64,000 bases of DNA, taken from contig OZ220466.1 in the NCBI GenBank assembly GCA_965116055.1, forward strand, positions 620,001 through 684,000, in the 5' to 3' direction. Positions 53,809 through 63,176 of the stretch are shown here, piece after piece. A program made the position numbers and the translations under genes. This DNA is from Bin55 sp965116055. GTDB lineage: Bacteria; Pseudomonadota; Gammaproteobacteria; Pseudomonadales; Azotimanducaceae. Under the pieces are notes generated by a model. The model saw only the letters and a list, made by a program, of their open reading frames with translations, did not search any database and was not told where the DNA came from. Position 1 is the stretch's first letter. The number at the start of each line of letters is the position of its first letter.

Positions 53809-53937
53809 CTAAAGGGAACCTCTCAATACCTCCTAAAATCAATCTGAGAGTTGATTGCCCACGGTAATAAAATAATAAAATCAATAGGTTAATAAATATC
53901 ATAGTCAGTGGAATTTTGGCTTTGGAGGTGCCTTAAA
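53809..53937 (+). mobile_element. MITE-like element, copy B
   Basis: A 129-bp element from CTAAAGGGAACCTCTCAATA to GGAGGTGCCTTAAAA, in the same orientation as copy A at 51691-51820 and with the same inside blocks (CCTAAAAT, GAGAGTTGATT, ATAAAATCAATAGGTTAAT, ATAGTCAGTGGAATTT). Its ends are more diverged than those of copy A. It lies just in front of the decayed 5' end of the SprT-like gene. Confidence 0.7.
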
Positions 53938-54015
53938 ATAAATGGCCCGGCTCAGTTTACAAACCGCCATAGTGAATAACGAGGTTACATTGCGACGATC
54001 TCTAGGCGAACAACT

Positions 54016-55158
54016 GTGGTTGTTCTTAAAGGTGGACGACAGTTTCGTGTCCAAGTAGGGTTATTAACCTTGCGCCCAGACACACCGTCTCGTCGGGCAC
54101 GTACACATAGTGCGGCAGCTCGCCCCGATTTCAAAGAGCAAGATCGCGTTTCATTCGTCGATAAGGAAGGATATCGACATGTTGGTCTTATTACCAAGCT
54201 CAATCCTAAAACAGCACGGATTAATTGCAACGGCATTGAATGGCGCGTATCGTATGGAGGATTGATGCTTGCTGGTGAAGCTCACGAGGAATCTAATCAT
54301 CAAGCTCAAGTAGAAGCTGGCGAAAAAGAAACGGATCAGCGTAAATTCCGTCCTCATGATCCGGTTCGGTTTACGAGCCGCTTCGGCGAACAACGAGGTT
54401 ACATTGCGACGATTTCCGGGCGAACCGCCGTGGTCGTTGTGGACGATGGAAGAGAGTTTCGCGTTCCGGTACGCTTTTTAACTTTGCGGACGGATGCACC
54501 CTCTCGTAGTGTGCGTACTCGTAACGCGGCTGCTCGCATCGAATTCAAAGAACATGATCGTGTGTCATTCGTCGACAAGGATCAGCATCGTCATGTTGGC
54601 CGCATCATCAAATTCAATCCAAAAAGCGCTCAAGTTGACTGCGACGGTGTGGTTTGGCGAGTGGCTTATATTGGGTTGACCCTAGAGGACGATGCGTCTA
54701 AGCGATTTAGTCATAAAGAGCGGTTAGATGCGATTGAAAAAGAAGCGAACCATCTCCTGAAAAAGCATGAACTGTTCGAATGGCGATTTAGTTTCGATCA
54801 GGCGGCACGGCGCGGCGGTCTGTGCTCGCCGGGTAACAAACAAATCTTCCTTTCGGAAAGGTTCGCACTAACTGCCTCAAACGATGAAGTTACGGACACA
54901 CTACTTCATGAGATCGCACACGCGTTGGTCGGTCCAAAGCATGGTCACGATGCCGTTTGGAAAGAAATGGCGCTACGTATCGGTTGCACCGGGCGAGTTA
55001 CCCACGACGTCAACTTTACGTCGGCACGCTGGATTCAAACATGCGAAACCTGCGGATGGCGCATTCCAAAAATGCGTCGTCGTCGTGGTTTGGTTTGCTC
55101 GAAATGTCGCGGGGCGGTTGTTTATCAAACTAACGACAGTACTGCTTTGAGTTCGTGA
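54016..55158 (+). CDS. SprT-like zinc metalloprotease with duplicated KOW-like module; 5' end decayed
   Basis: The C-terminal 180 residues are SprT-like: LHEIAHALVGPKHGHDAVW with HExxH at 298-302 and a further His, then a zinc ribbon CETCGW...CSKCRG. In front lie duplicated segments (about 1-80 and 117-225) of the form RGYIATISGRTAVVV, FRVPVRFLTLR, HDRVSFVDK, HRHVGRIIKFNPK, WRVAY. They resemble small beta-barrel modules. The first copy extends upstream of the frame: 53950-54015 still matches the second copy, but a TAA at 53977 replaces the sense codon of FGEQRGY. So the present start (GTG 54016 or later) is probably secondary. SprT-type proteases often act on DNA-protein crosslinks; the substrate here is unknown. 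The 3' end overlaps the convergent HAD gene by 34 bp. Confidence 0.7.
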   Translation: MVVLKGGRQFRVQVGLLTLRPDTPSRRARTHSAAARPDFKEQDRVSFVDKEGYRHVGLITKLNPKTARINCNGIEWRVSYGGLMLAGEAHEESNHQAQVEAGEKETDQRKFRPHDPVRFTSRFGEQRGYIATISGRTAVVVVDDGREFRVPVRFLTLRTDAPSRSVRTRNAAARIEFKEHDRVSFVDKDQHRHVGRIIKFNPKSAQVDCDGVVWRVAYIGLTLEDDASKRFSHKERLDAIEKEANHLLKKHELFEWRFSFDQAARRGGLCSPGNKQIFLSERFALTASNDEVTDTLLHEIAHALVGPKHGHDAVWKEMALRIGCTGRVTHDVNFTSARWIQTCETCGWRIPKMRRRRGLVCSKCRGAVVYQTNDSTALSS

Positions 55159-55829
55159 ATTACGTGCGCGGCGGCTGACCGGCCGCGCCGCTGACCAGAC
55201 GGTTTAAATAGAACGGGCGTCATACCAGCCTGCTTTGAGCCTCGGATGTCGTTCAACTCGTCATCGCCTACAAACCATGTTTCGGATGCATCGCGTTGCA
55301 TTAGCTCACATGCAAGAGTGAAGATACGGGGATCAGGTTTGCATGACCGTGCAGATTCTGAACTCAGAATTCCGTCTACGCGCGCGGCAAGCTGCCAACG
55401 TGTAAGCAGTGGATCAAGCCAATCGTTGTCGATATTTGAAACGATACCTAAACGGTAGTTACGTGCGCGAAGTTCTTGGAGGGTCGAAAAGCAGTCCTCG
55501 CGCGGCCGAAGATGGGTCATTACTGCTTCGCGTTGAGCGAGCACATATTTATCGGCGATTTCAGTGCTCGTGCAGTAGCCGAGCGTATCGCAACAGACCA
55601 GAAACGCTGTCCGAATGAACTCTCTGTGTTTGTAGAAGATTTGCTCGGCGAATTGCTTGGCCACCAAGGCTTTCGTCTGCCTAAATGTAGTTACAACCTG
55701 CTTATCGCTTGTCTTAACGCCCGCCCGGCGAGCGTAATAAAGCAAATTGTGCTCGCTGAATTCTGTTGGTAATGGTTCGAACAACGTCTCGCCAAGATCG
55801 AAAAGAATGGTCGTGGGGGCGGAATGCAT
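55125..55829 (-). CDS. HAD-superfamily hydrolase
   Basis: A 234-residue HAD phosphatase of the YjjG/phosphoglycolate type with a helical cap (about 20-100). Motif I is ILFDLGETLF with nucleophile Asp11, but Gly13 stands where the acid/base aspartate usually is. Motif II is GIVSNIDN, the lysine SCKPDPRIF, and motif IV WFVGDDELNDIRGSKQAGM. The DLGET variant occurs in other HAD proteins and may alter or reduce phosphatase activity. Substrate unknown. It is convergent with the SprT-like gene and overlaps its end. Confidence 0.82.
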   Translation of the reverse strand: MHSAPTTILFDLGETLFEPLPTEFSEHNLLYYARRAGVKTSDKQVVTTFRQTKALVAKQFAEQIFYKHREFIRTAFLVCCDTLGYCTSTEIADKYVLAQREAVMTHLRPREDCFSTLQELRARNYRLGIVSNIDNDWLDPLLTRWQLAARVDGILSSESARSCKPDPRIFTLACELMQRDASETWFVGDDELNDIRGSKQAGMTPVLFKPSGQRRGRSAAAHVIHELKAVLSLV

Positions 55830-56244
55830 GGATGCGATGAAGGTTTTCGTCCGAGCGCGTTAAATAGGCTCTGGAAGGATATTAGCAATGTTAGGATTGT
55901 TACGTCCAAGGTTTCGTCGGCCAACACAACATGCGACTGTTAGATACCGACATGTCACTGACGACGTTTGTGAACCGTACGATGGGTAAGCGTCTTACCT
56001 TCGACGCGTACCTTTCAACATCGGTGCCCACATGTCTGATATTCCCGCACTGGCACCATCGCGCCAATCTGGGTGCTTTCGTGGCATCAAAACACACGAA
56101 GTAAGCACGCATATGGGCTCATTTCTTACATGAACCGAGTCATAGAGTTTAGGATAATTTTCTAATGGTTAACGGTGTTTGTCCGGGTAACCAACTCAAT
56201 AATTCCTTTCTGAAATATCAACGAAACGATTTGGAGCCAAGCTG
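55830..56244. other. Intergenic region
   Basis: 415 bp between the divergent HAD and 2-hydroxyacid dehydrogenase genes. No credible gene, repeat or RNA was recognised. It presumably carries both promoters. Confidence 0.4.
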
Positions 56245-57294
56245 TTGAAAGTTGCATTGATGTCTAATCCATACAACCGTGTCGATCTGTTCGAGCAAGC
56301 GGGATTCGAGGTTGTCGAAAAGCCCGTTCGGTCTATAGAAGACATGATCGATCTGTTAAGCGATGCTGACGGAGCCTTAGTAAATACATTGCCGCTCACA
56401 AGTCGCGAGGTGATGGACGCGTGTCCGCGCTTAAAAGTCGTAAGTCGTATGGGCGTTGGCGTTGATTCGATTGACCTTGACGCGGCTACTGAGCTAGGTA
56501 TTCTGGCGTGCAACGTACCAGGCGTCAACACAACTGAAGTTGCAGATCATGCAATGGCATTGCTACTGGCATTGACGCGCTGTGTACCTGACGCCGTGAA
56601 TGCATCAAGACGCGGTGCATGGGGGAATGAACGTGGTAGCACGGGCAAATTTCAGCGGGGCGTGCGTCGTATCGCAGGGCATGTGATGGGCATTGTCGGT
56701 TTCGGCAACATCGGACGTGCATTTGCCAACAGAGTGCGTGGGTTCGGGCCGGCGGCAGTTATCGCTTACGATCCATACGTGGAACAATCAACTGCCGACT
56801 TGTACGGCGTGCGTATGGTCTCGTTCGACGACTTTCTCACAGAAGCGGACTTCGTCACAATCCACTGTTCCGGTACGCAAGAAACGCGTCATCTCATCGA
56901 TAGCGATGCGCTTAAGAAGATGAAATCGACGGCTTTGTTAGTTAATACTGCGCGCGGGCCAGTCGTAGACGGCACTGCGTTGGCTAACGCCTTGGCCGAA
57001 GGCGAAATCGAAGCCGCCGCGCTGGATGTTACGGAACGCGAACCGATTTCTTCGGACGATCCTTTATTGAAGTTACCTAATGCGATTGTGACGCCACACC
57101 TTGCGGGATTTTCACCGACATTTCTTGAGGAATGTCCGATTAAGCAGGCCGAGAATGTCATTCGCGTACTGAGCGGCAAGCCCCCGCATGGACTTGCGAA
57201 CCCTGAAGTGATCAAAACCATTGCAGTCATGCGGGCGAATGATCCTGGAAGGTGGGCGAACATCCCTGACTTTTCTACAGCACTGGCACTCTAG
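56245..57294 (+). CDS. D-isomer-specific 2-hydroxyacid dehydrogenase
   Basis: A 349-residue NAD(H)-dependent enzyme of the SerA/C-terminal-binding-protein family. It shows VSRMGVGVDSIDLDAA, the Rossmann motif GIVGFGNIGRAFA, and the catalytic set Arg in NTARGPVVD, Glu in LDVTEREP and His in VTPHLAG. Without an ACT domain it is not a complete SerA; the substrate may be a hydroxyacid such as glyoxylate or an unusual keto acid. The start is TTG. An SDR gene follows after 2 bp, suggesting a shared catabolic unit. Confidence 0.85.
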   Translation: MKVALMSNPYNRVDLFEQAGFEVVEKPVRSIEDMIDLLSDADGALVNTLPLTSREVMDACPRLKVVSRMGVGVDSIDLDAATELGILACNVPGVNTTEVADHAMALLLALTRCVPDAVNASRRGAWGNERGSTGKFQRGVRRIAGHVMGIVGFGNIGRAFANRVRGFGPAAVIAYDPYVEQSTADLYGVRMVSFDDFLTEADFVTIHCSGTQETRHLIDSDALKKMKSTALLVNTARGPVVDGTALANALAEGEIEAAALDVTEREPISSDDPLLKLPNAIVTPHLAGFSPTFLEECPIKQAENVIRVLSGKPPHGLANPEVIKTIAVMRANDPGRWANIPDFSTALAL

Positions 57295-57296
57295 CT

Positions 57297-58043
57297 ATGG
57301 CAAAAGTTGCAATAGTTACCGGTGCGGGTACGGGCATTGGCAAACACACAACGCTAGCCCTTCTCAAAGAAGGTTATTCCGTTGCGCTGGCCGGTCGTCG
57401 CGCTGCCATGCTGGAAGCTGTAGTAGAGGAGTCGGGTGCAGAAGATCGAACGCTCGCGATCGCTACTGACGTCGGTAACCCGCAAGACGTTAATTTACTT
57501 TTTGACCGAACCCTTTCGAAGTTCGGCCGTCTTGATTTGTTGTTTAACAACGCAGGCACGGGCGCCCCGGGCGTGCCGATGGAAGAACTGACTTTATCAC
57601 AGTGGCAACATGTGGTTAACACCAATTTGACGGGTGCGTTCTTGTGCACGCAGGCTGCCTTAAAAATCATGAAATACCAGTCGCCGCGTGGCGGGCGAAT
57701 CATTAACAATGGTTCGATCTCCGCACAAGTACCGCGGCCCCATTCCGCGCCATACACCGCGACGAAACATGCGATTACGGGTCTCACGAAATCCACTGCA
57801 CTGGACGGACGTTCGTTCGACGTGGTGTGCGGACAAATCGATATCGGCAATGCAGCCACTGACATGACATCGCGCATGACGGATGGCGTCCCGCAAGCGG
57901 ATGGTTCTCGAAAGTCCGAGCCCACCATGCATGTCGATAACGTGGTACGTGCGGTACTTTACATGGACAGTCTACCGTTGGATGCGAATGTCCAGTACCT
58001 GACCGTACTAGCGTCTACGATGCCGTTTACTGGGCGCGGCTAA
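57297..58043 (+). CDS. Short-chain dehydrogenase/reductase
   Basis: A 248-residue classical SDR: TGAGTGIGKH (cofactor binding), NNAG, INNGSISAQ and the YTATK catalytic motif (Tyr-x3-Lys). It starts 2 bp after the hydroxyacid dehydrogenase gene and probably works in the same pathway; the substrate cannot be named. Its 3' end overlaps the convergent ABC exporter gene by 17 bp. Confidence 0.88.
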   Translation: MAKVAIVTGAGTGIGKHTTLALLKEGYSVALAGRRAAMLEAVVEESGAEDRTLAIATDVGNPQDVNLLFDRTLSKFGRLDLLFNNAGTGAPGVPMEELTLSQWQHVVNTNLTGAFLCTQAALKIMKYQSPRGGRIINNGSISAQVPRPHSAPYTATKHAITGLTKSTALDGRSFDVVCGQIDIGNAATDMTSRMTDGVPQADGSRKSEPTMHVDNVVRAVLYMDSLPLDANVQYLTVLASTMPFTGRG

Positions 58044-59868
58044 GGCGGACTGAAGCTTCGTGCTTAAACGTTTCGTGATCAATTTCGCGGTGTTGTAGCT
58101 TCCACAGCTGTGCGTAGTGACCGCCATGCGCGATTAACTCATCATGACTGCCGCTTTCGCATATCTCGCCGTGTACGAGCACGAGGATTCGGTCGGCATC
58201 AATCACGGTGCTGAGACGGTGAGCGATCATCAATGTCGTGTGCCCTGCTGAGACCTGATTGATTGCATGCATGATGGATGCCTCGGTCGCGGAATCAAGC
58301 GATGAAGTGGCTTCGTCGAATACGAGAAAAGTTGGCTTCTTCAACATGGTGCGCGCAATCGCTACTCGTTGTTTCTCACCGCCGGACAACTTCAATCCAC
58401 GCTCGCCAACGACCGTGTTCATACCGTCCGGCAACATATCGATCAAACTATCTAGGTGCGCCATAGAAGATGCGTCTTGGATATCCCGTGGCGTTGCGTT
58501 TAGTAAGCCGTAACGAATGTTCTGTTCCAATGTATCGTTGAACAAAGTCGTTTCTTGCGGCACGACACCGATTCGAGCGCGTAACGAATCCAAGTTCACT
58601 TCGCGAATATCGGTGCCGTTGACTGCAATGCTGCCGGCATGAACGTCGTAGAATCGGAATAACAAGCGCGCGATCGTAGATTTGCCGCCACCGCTTGGTC
58701 CTACCAATGCCACCCTCTCGCCTGGATTTACCGCGAACGACACGCCCTTCAAGATTGGCCGATCCGCTTTATAAAAAAAGTGGACATCCCGAAACTCAAT
58801 CGGGCCATCGCCTAGCGGTAACTCGGGCGCGTTTTCGCGTACGGCTACGGTTGGTTGGGTGTCGAGGATATCAAGCATCGCTTCGACATCAGTAAACGCT
58901 TGTTTGAGCTGACGATAAATAGATCCTAGCGCACCGAGCGGCCCAAATACTTGTAGGGCATAGCCATTGAGCATCACCAGATTGCCCGGAGTGTATTCGC
59001 CTTGGACGACGCCGTAGCATGCGAGGCCGAGCATGAATAACAGGCCGAAATGCACGACGAAGGATTGACCGATGTTGAGTGCTGCGAGGGAATAACGATT
59101 GCGCGCACGCGCCCTTTCCCAGATCGTCAATTCTTGGTTGTATAGCGACGTTTCTGCGCCTTCATTGCCGAAGTACTTGACGTTTTCGTGATTGATTAGA
59201 CTATCAATGGCGCGAGTATGCGCTTTCGAGTGCGCTTCATTCGAACGCCGAATGATCGGTGTACGCCATGCTGTCACCTTGACCGTATACACGCCGTACA
59301 CTACGGCGCACGCTAAAGTAATCACTGCGTAACTCCAGCCGAAAAACGCAATGAATACGCCGACCACACCAGCGATCGACATGAACATGCCGAAGAGCGA
59401 GAACGTAAAGAGCCGGATTAATCCGGTTAATGCGCCGATGCCGCGGTCCATGTCCCGCGACAAACCGCCAGTCTTTCGCGAAAGGTGATACTCTAGGTCT
59501 AAACCGTGCAAGTGTGCTAACAGCACGAGCGATAAACGTCGCGTACCGCGCACTGTAACGGTGCCAAAGACCGCGTTCTGAATTTCTGATATCGCTAAGC
59601 CGCTGAACCGGACGAACACGTAAATCAACAATAGCGCAACAGGAATCGTCGCCACTGCGACGTTGTTCGCGCCTGAGTCCACGAAGTGGTCGACTAGAGA
59701 GCCTAGTAAATAAGGATTGACGAGGTTGATTAACTGAATGAGTACGAGGCAGAACAGACAGAACGCAAATCGATACTTAAACTCAAATACGAACGGCAAC
59801 AGCATCTTAAGTGCTTGCCAATCGCGCGGGGCAAGCATCGTGATAGCGCCGAACGACCAATTAACCAT
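58027..59868 (-). CDS. Atm1/HMT1-type ABC exporter (fused TM and ATPase)
   Basis: A 613-residue half-transporter that works as a dimer. Six membrane segments (about 20-320) are followed by an ATPase domain with GPSGGGKST (Walker A), LSGGEKQRVAIAR (signature), FLVFDEATSSLD (Walker B) and an H-loop AHRLSTV. The segment LINHENVKYFGNE between TM4 and TM5 is characteristic of the Atm1/ABCB7 family, which exports glutathione-bound metal or sulfur compounds. The actual substrate is inferred only from the family. Confidence 0.88.
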   Translation of the reverse strand: MVNWSFGAITMLAPRDWQALKMLLPFVFEFKYRFAFCLFCLVLIQLINLVNPYLLGSLVDHFVDSGANNVAVATIPVALLLIYVFVRFSGLAISEIQNAVFGTVTVRGTRRLSLVLLAHLHGLDLEYHLSRKTGGLSRDMDRGIGALTGLIRLFTFSLFGMFMSIAGVVGVFIAFFGWSYAVITLACAVVYGVYTVKVTAWRTPIIRRSNEAHSKAHTRAIDSLINHENVKYFGNEGAETSLYNQELTIWERARARNRYSLAALNIGQSFVVHFGLLFMLGLACYGVVQGEYTPGNLVMLNGYALQVFGPLGALGSIYRQLKQAFTDVEAMLDILDTQPTVAVRENAPELPLGDGPIEFRDVHFFYKADRPILKGVSFAVNPGERVALVGPSGGGKSTIARLLFRFYDVHAGSIAVNGTDIREVNLDSLRARIGVVPQETTLFNDTLEQNIRYGLLNATPRDIQDASSMAHLDSLIDMLPDGMNTVVGERGLKLSGGEKQRVAIARTMLKKPTFLVFDEATSSLDSATEASIMHAINQVSAGHTTLMIAHRLSTVIDADRILVLVHGEICESGSHDELIAHGGHYAQLWKLQHREIDHETFKHEASVRLSRAQ

Positions 59869-60054
59869 ACGGTCGGTTTAGCTACTCAATAAAATAAATG
59901 ATAATTTTTGCAGTTTCATGCCTCTTTCAATAGCAACTGTTGCGGCCTCGAACGCATGCGTGGCGCAATGGGCTGAGAGGCTATCGCAACGCGGCGCCAG
60001 CAATTCGCGTCGTCGTGTGTTGGGTAGATCATGCGATACACAGGAGATTGAGCG

Positions 60055-60552
60055 TTGGCAACCCCAGATCGCCCCACGACCGCCGTACCGCCACGACCGA
60101 TGGCGCAAGGTGCGGATTCCCGTACGATCATCGGTAAAGGTATCGTGATCACTGGCGAAATATCCGGCACCGGCGATGTAGAAGTGCGTGGTATCGTGAA
60201 CGGCTCAATTACATTGAAAAATAACGTGGCTACCGTAGCTAAGTCGGGCGTTGCACAAGCGTCCGTGACCGCCAAGAACGTGGAAGTCAGTGGTCGCGTG
60301 GAAGGCGACGTAGTTGCCGAGGAATTGGTGATCATTCGCAAGGACAGTACGGTAGCCGGCAATGTAACGTCGCCGCGTGTCAGCTTGGAGGATGGTGCTC
60401 ACTTTAAAGGTAGCATTGATATGCAACCGGCGGCTGAAGCGCAAAGACGGCAACCGGCGCAGGGTGCCACGGGGATGAGCTCGGCGGCGCGGCCGGGAAG
60501 TCCGCCGAAGCCAGCTCGCGATGCTCAATCAAAGCCTAGCGCCCAAAACTAG
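60055..60552 (+). CDS. Bactofilin family protein
   Basis: A 165-residue cytoskeletal protein that polymerises without nucleotide. The central beta-helix (about 22-125) is seen as SRTIIGKGIVITGEISGTGD, VEVRGIVNGSI, NVEVSGRVEGDVVAE and RVSLEDGAHFKGSIDM, typical of the DUF583/bactofilin core. Disordered Pro/Gln/Ala-rich ends flank it. The start is TTG with GGAG about 8-10 bp upstream. Bactofilins localise cell-wall or polarity functions. Confidence 0.9.
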   Translation: MATPDRPTTAVPPRPMAQGADSRTIIGKGIVITGEISGTGDVEVRGIVNGSITLKNNVATVAKSGVAQASVTAKNVEVSGRVEGDVVAEELVIIRKDSTVAGNVTSPRVSLEDGAHFKGSIDMQPAAEAQRRQPAQGATGMSSAARPGSPPKPARDAQSKPSAQN

Positions 60553-60613
60553 GCTTTCGGTTTCAGCGCGCGGCGGCACCTTAAACTAAAAGCGGTCATT
60601 CCTATAGCATCTC

Positions 60614-61186
60614 GTGGTGGATGCAAAGTCGAGTCAAACAGTTAGCTCGCTCATATCGACGATTTTTGCGCACACAAGCAAGCGCTCCGCGCTTCGCATC
60701 CTTGATTTAGGCGTCGGCGTCGGTCAGACTATTGAGGTTGTTTCCGAACATCGGCCGTGCCAATTCTTTTTTGCAGATGTCGGGCGGCATGTGCTGTCGA
60801 ATGATGACGGCAATACGTTAGGTCTATTACCGTTTCGGCTGTCGAGTGACATGAAGTTTGATGTGTGCTTTTTCTGGGACTACCTCAATCTCATGAGCGA
60901 ATCAACGTTCCGTCGGTTTTCATCGGCAATTGAGGCATTTTTTGACGAGTACACGCTGGTCCATGGCTTCCTCGCGGCTGACATTCGGTTGCCTATGCCG
61001 TATCGTCAATTTAAGATCAGCGCACGCGACACGATTGAACGCATGGATCGGAGCACCTACACCTCTCGCTATCCTAAATCGCGGCAGGATTTTGAGCGTG
61101 CTTTTCCGAGTCTACAGTGCGAACGCGTGGTGCTATTTCCAGAGAATCGTCAAGAAGTTCTAGCAGCGCCTAGGTCGACTCGCTAA
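60614..61186 (+). CDS. Unknown protein with a methyltransferase-like motif
   Basis: A 190-residue protein I do not assign. Residues 27-60 read LRILDLGVGVGQTIEVVSEH and FFFADVG, which resembles motif I of class I SAM-dependent methyltransferases. FDVCFFWDYLNLM follows where motif IV would be. The protein is short for a complete methyltransferase and may be a degenerate or small member. The start is GTG (60614 or 60617). Its stop overlaps the end of smpB, on the other strand, by 4 bp. Confidence 0.6.
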   Translation: MVDAKSSQTVSSLISTIFAHTSKRSALRILDLGVGVGQTIEVVSEHRPCQFFFADVGRHVLSNDDGNTLGLLPFRLSSDMKFDVCFFWDYLNLMSESTFRRFSSAIEAFFDEYTLVHGFLAADIRLPMPYRQFKISARDTIERMDRSTYTSRYPKSRQDFERAFPSLQCERVVLFPENRQEVLAAPRSTR

Positions 61187-61653
61187 ATGGCTTGTTTTCT
61201 TAACCGATCTTTCTGACGATTCCACTCGCGTTCTTGGATCGTTTTGCGTTTATCGTAATTGCGTTTACCGGTACCTATGGCAATCTCACACTTAACCCGT
61301 TGTTGGCGCCAGAACATTGAAGTAGCGACGCAGCTCTTGCCCTTGATTTGCAATGCTGCGCCTATTTCGCGCAATTCTCGTTGATTGAGGAGTAATTTCC
61401 GTGTGCGATTAGGTTGCACGATATTGTGCGTCGAAACGCTGGCTAAGGGCGTGATCAATACGCCGAGCAGATATGCTTCGCTGTCGCGCACAATCACGTA
61501 AGCATCAACAAGCTGCACCTTACCGGCGCGGATACTCTTGAGTTCCCAGCCTTCAAGTACCAGACCCGCTTGGTAGACCTTTTCGAGATGGTAGTTAAAA
61601 CGAGCGCGGCGATTGCGAGCGATGGTGGCGGGCTTTGTGTCGGAATGCGGCAT
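61183..61653 (-). CDS. smpB: SsrA-binding protein SmpB
   Basis: SmpB carries tmRNA (ssrA at 43839) to stalled ribosomes. ATG at 61653 gives 156 residues starting MPHSDTKPATIARNRRARFN, the family position; the open frame reaches 61689 but the extra residues are not SmpB-like. Motifs are YQAGLVLEGWELKSIRAGKV, AYLLGVLITP-like and GTGKRNYDKRKTIQEREW. It is oriented away from ratA-rnfH, with a transporter gene between them. Confidence 0.95.
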   Translation of the reverse strand: MPHSDTKPATIARNRRARFNYHLEKVYQAGLVLEGWELKSIRAGKVQLVDAYVIVRDSEAYLLGVLITPLASVSTHNIVQPNRTRKLLLNQRELREIGAALQIKGKSCVATSMFWRQQRVKCEIAIGTGKRNYDKRKTIQEREWNRQKDRLRKQAI

Positions 61654-61758
61654 ATTGATGGTCTTTATGAACCGCAAATGGTAAATCACCCACCTGATGA
61701 ATGGCGATAAACTAATCGACTGCTAGCGCGGCACTTGAACACTGATAAGGCATGATCA

Positions 61759-63153
61759 ATGAGCGACCGAATCGCTGAAGACACAAACATGTGGTCTAAC
61801 TCTTTCATTTTTGTGCTCGCCGCTGCGGGCTCGGCCGTTGGACTCGGCAACATCTGGAAATTTCCATATATAGCCGGCGAGAATGGTGGTGGTGCTTTTG
61901 TTCTTGTTTACCTGATTTGTATCGCCGTAATCGGCGTGCCGGTGATGATCAGTGAGATCATGCTGGGTAAGTTGGGTCGTGCAAGTCCGATTCAATCATT
62001 GCTGAATTTATGCCGTGCCCACAACCGATCACCTGGCTGGTCTTTGGTCGGTTACATGGGGGTGATAACTGGTTTCTTCATCCTATCTTTTTATGCCGTG
62101 ATCGCGGGATGGGTGTGTTACTACGTCATACGCCTATTTAGTGGCGAGTTTGTCGGTGCGGATGTCTCGGCTGTTGATACGGCATTTAACAATTTTGTGG
62201 GAGATCCATCACAAGTTCTTCTGTGGTTCACCGTGTTCATGGTTATCACCGTTTTTTTCGTAGCGCGCGGTGTCACGCGAGGGCTAGAAGTATGTGTGCG
62301 GTACTCAATGCCGGCAGTGTTCATACTGTTGTTGGTTCTGATCGGTTATGGGATTCATGCGGGGGGATTTGGGCAGAGTGTCGCGTTTTTATTCACACCG
62401 GACTTTACTGCTCTGAGTCCTCAAGGCATTCTTATTGCACTTGGTCATGCATTCTTTACCTTATCGCTTGGCATGGGTGCCATCATGGCATACGGATCGT
62501 ATGTTCCCCCTTCGGTATCGGTTGGAAAAACCACGTTTACGATTGCGATCCTTGACACGGTGCTCGCGCTGCTTGCTGGGATGGCAATTTTTGCAATCGT
62601 ATTTGCAAATGGAATAGAACCAGCTAGCGGTCCGGATCTCCTTTTTAAAACAATTCCATTGGCGTTCGGTAACTTGGTTGGCGGCGCATTTTTCGGAGGA
62701 TTGTTCTTTCTGCTCGTGGCCTTGGCTGCGTTAACATCAGCAATATCTATTGTCGAACCAGCCATCGCGTATGCTTCCGAGCGATTCGAGCGACCGCGGT
62801 GGCAGATCGCCATAGTGGTCGGCGGTATGTGTTGGATCCTCGGCATTGGCAGCGCACTCTCTTTTAATGTTTGGGAAGAGGCAACACTGCCGTTCTTCGA
62901 TTGGACATTTTTCGATTCGATTGACAAGATCACGCAACTTGTCCTACTCCCGCTAGGTGGTTTGTTGTTGGCATTGATTGTGGGCTGGGTATTGCCGACA
63001 CGGGTGGTATTCGAAGAACTGGGTATGCGTAGCCTTGGAATCCGGCTAGCCTGGACAATACTTGTCGGCGTCATTACGCCTTTAGCTGTCTTTTGCGTAT
63101 TCATCATTGAAGCTTGGCTAGAAATAAGGGATCATCTGCAGGCGCTCTTTTAG
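61759..63153 (+). CDS. Neurotransmitter:sodium symporter family transporter
   Basis: A 464-residue membrane protein of the SNF/NSS (LeuT-type) family with 11-12 hydrophobic segments. Segment 1 has the sodium/substrate site AAAGSAVGLGNIWKFPY, followed by GGGAFVLVYL and the segment 6 region FFTLSLGMGAIMAYGSY. Such proteins import amino acids or related compounds with sodium. The substrate is not predictable from these motifs. It sits between smpB and ratA, which are neighbours in many gammaproteobacteria. Confidence 0.92.
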   Translation: MSDRIAEDTNMWSNSFIFVLAAAGSAVGLGNIWKFPYIAGENGGGAFVLVYLICIAVIGVPVMISEIMLGKLGRASPIQSLLNLCRAHNRSPGWSLVGYMGVITGFFILSFYAVIAGWVCYYVIRLFSGEFVGADVSAVDTAFNNFVGDPSQVLLWFTVFMVITVFFVARGVTRGLEVCVRYSMPAVFILLLVLIGYGIHAGGFGQSVAFLFTPDFTALSPQGILIALGHAFFTLSLGMGAIMAYGSYVPPSVSVGKTTFTIAILDTVLALLAGMAIFAIVFANGIEPASGPDLLFKTIPLAFGNLVGGAFFGGLFFLLVALAALTSAISIVEPAIAYASERFERPRWQIAIVVGGMCWILGIGSALSFNVWEEATLPFFDWTFFDSIDKITQLVLLPLGGLLLALIVGWVLPTRVVFEELGMRSLGIRLAWTILVGVITPLAVFCVFIIEAWLEIRDHLQALF

Positions 63154-63176
63154 AGCGCGAAAGTAGCGTTGTTAGC

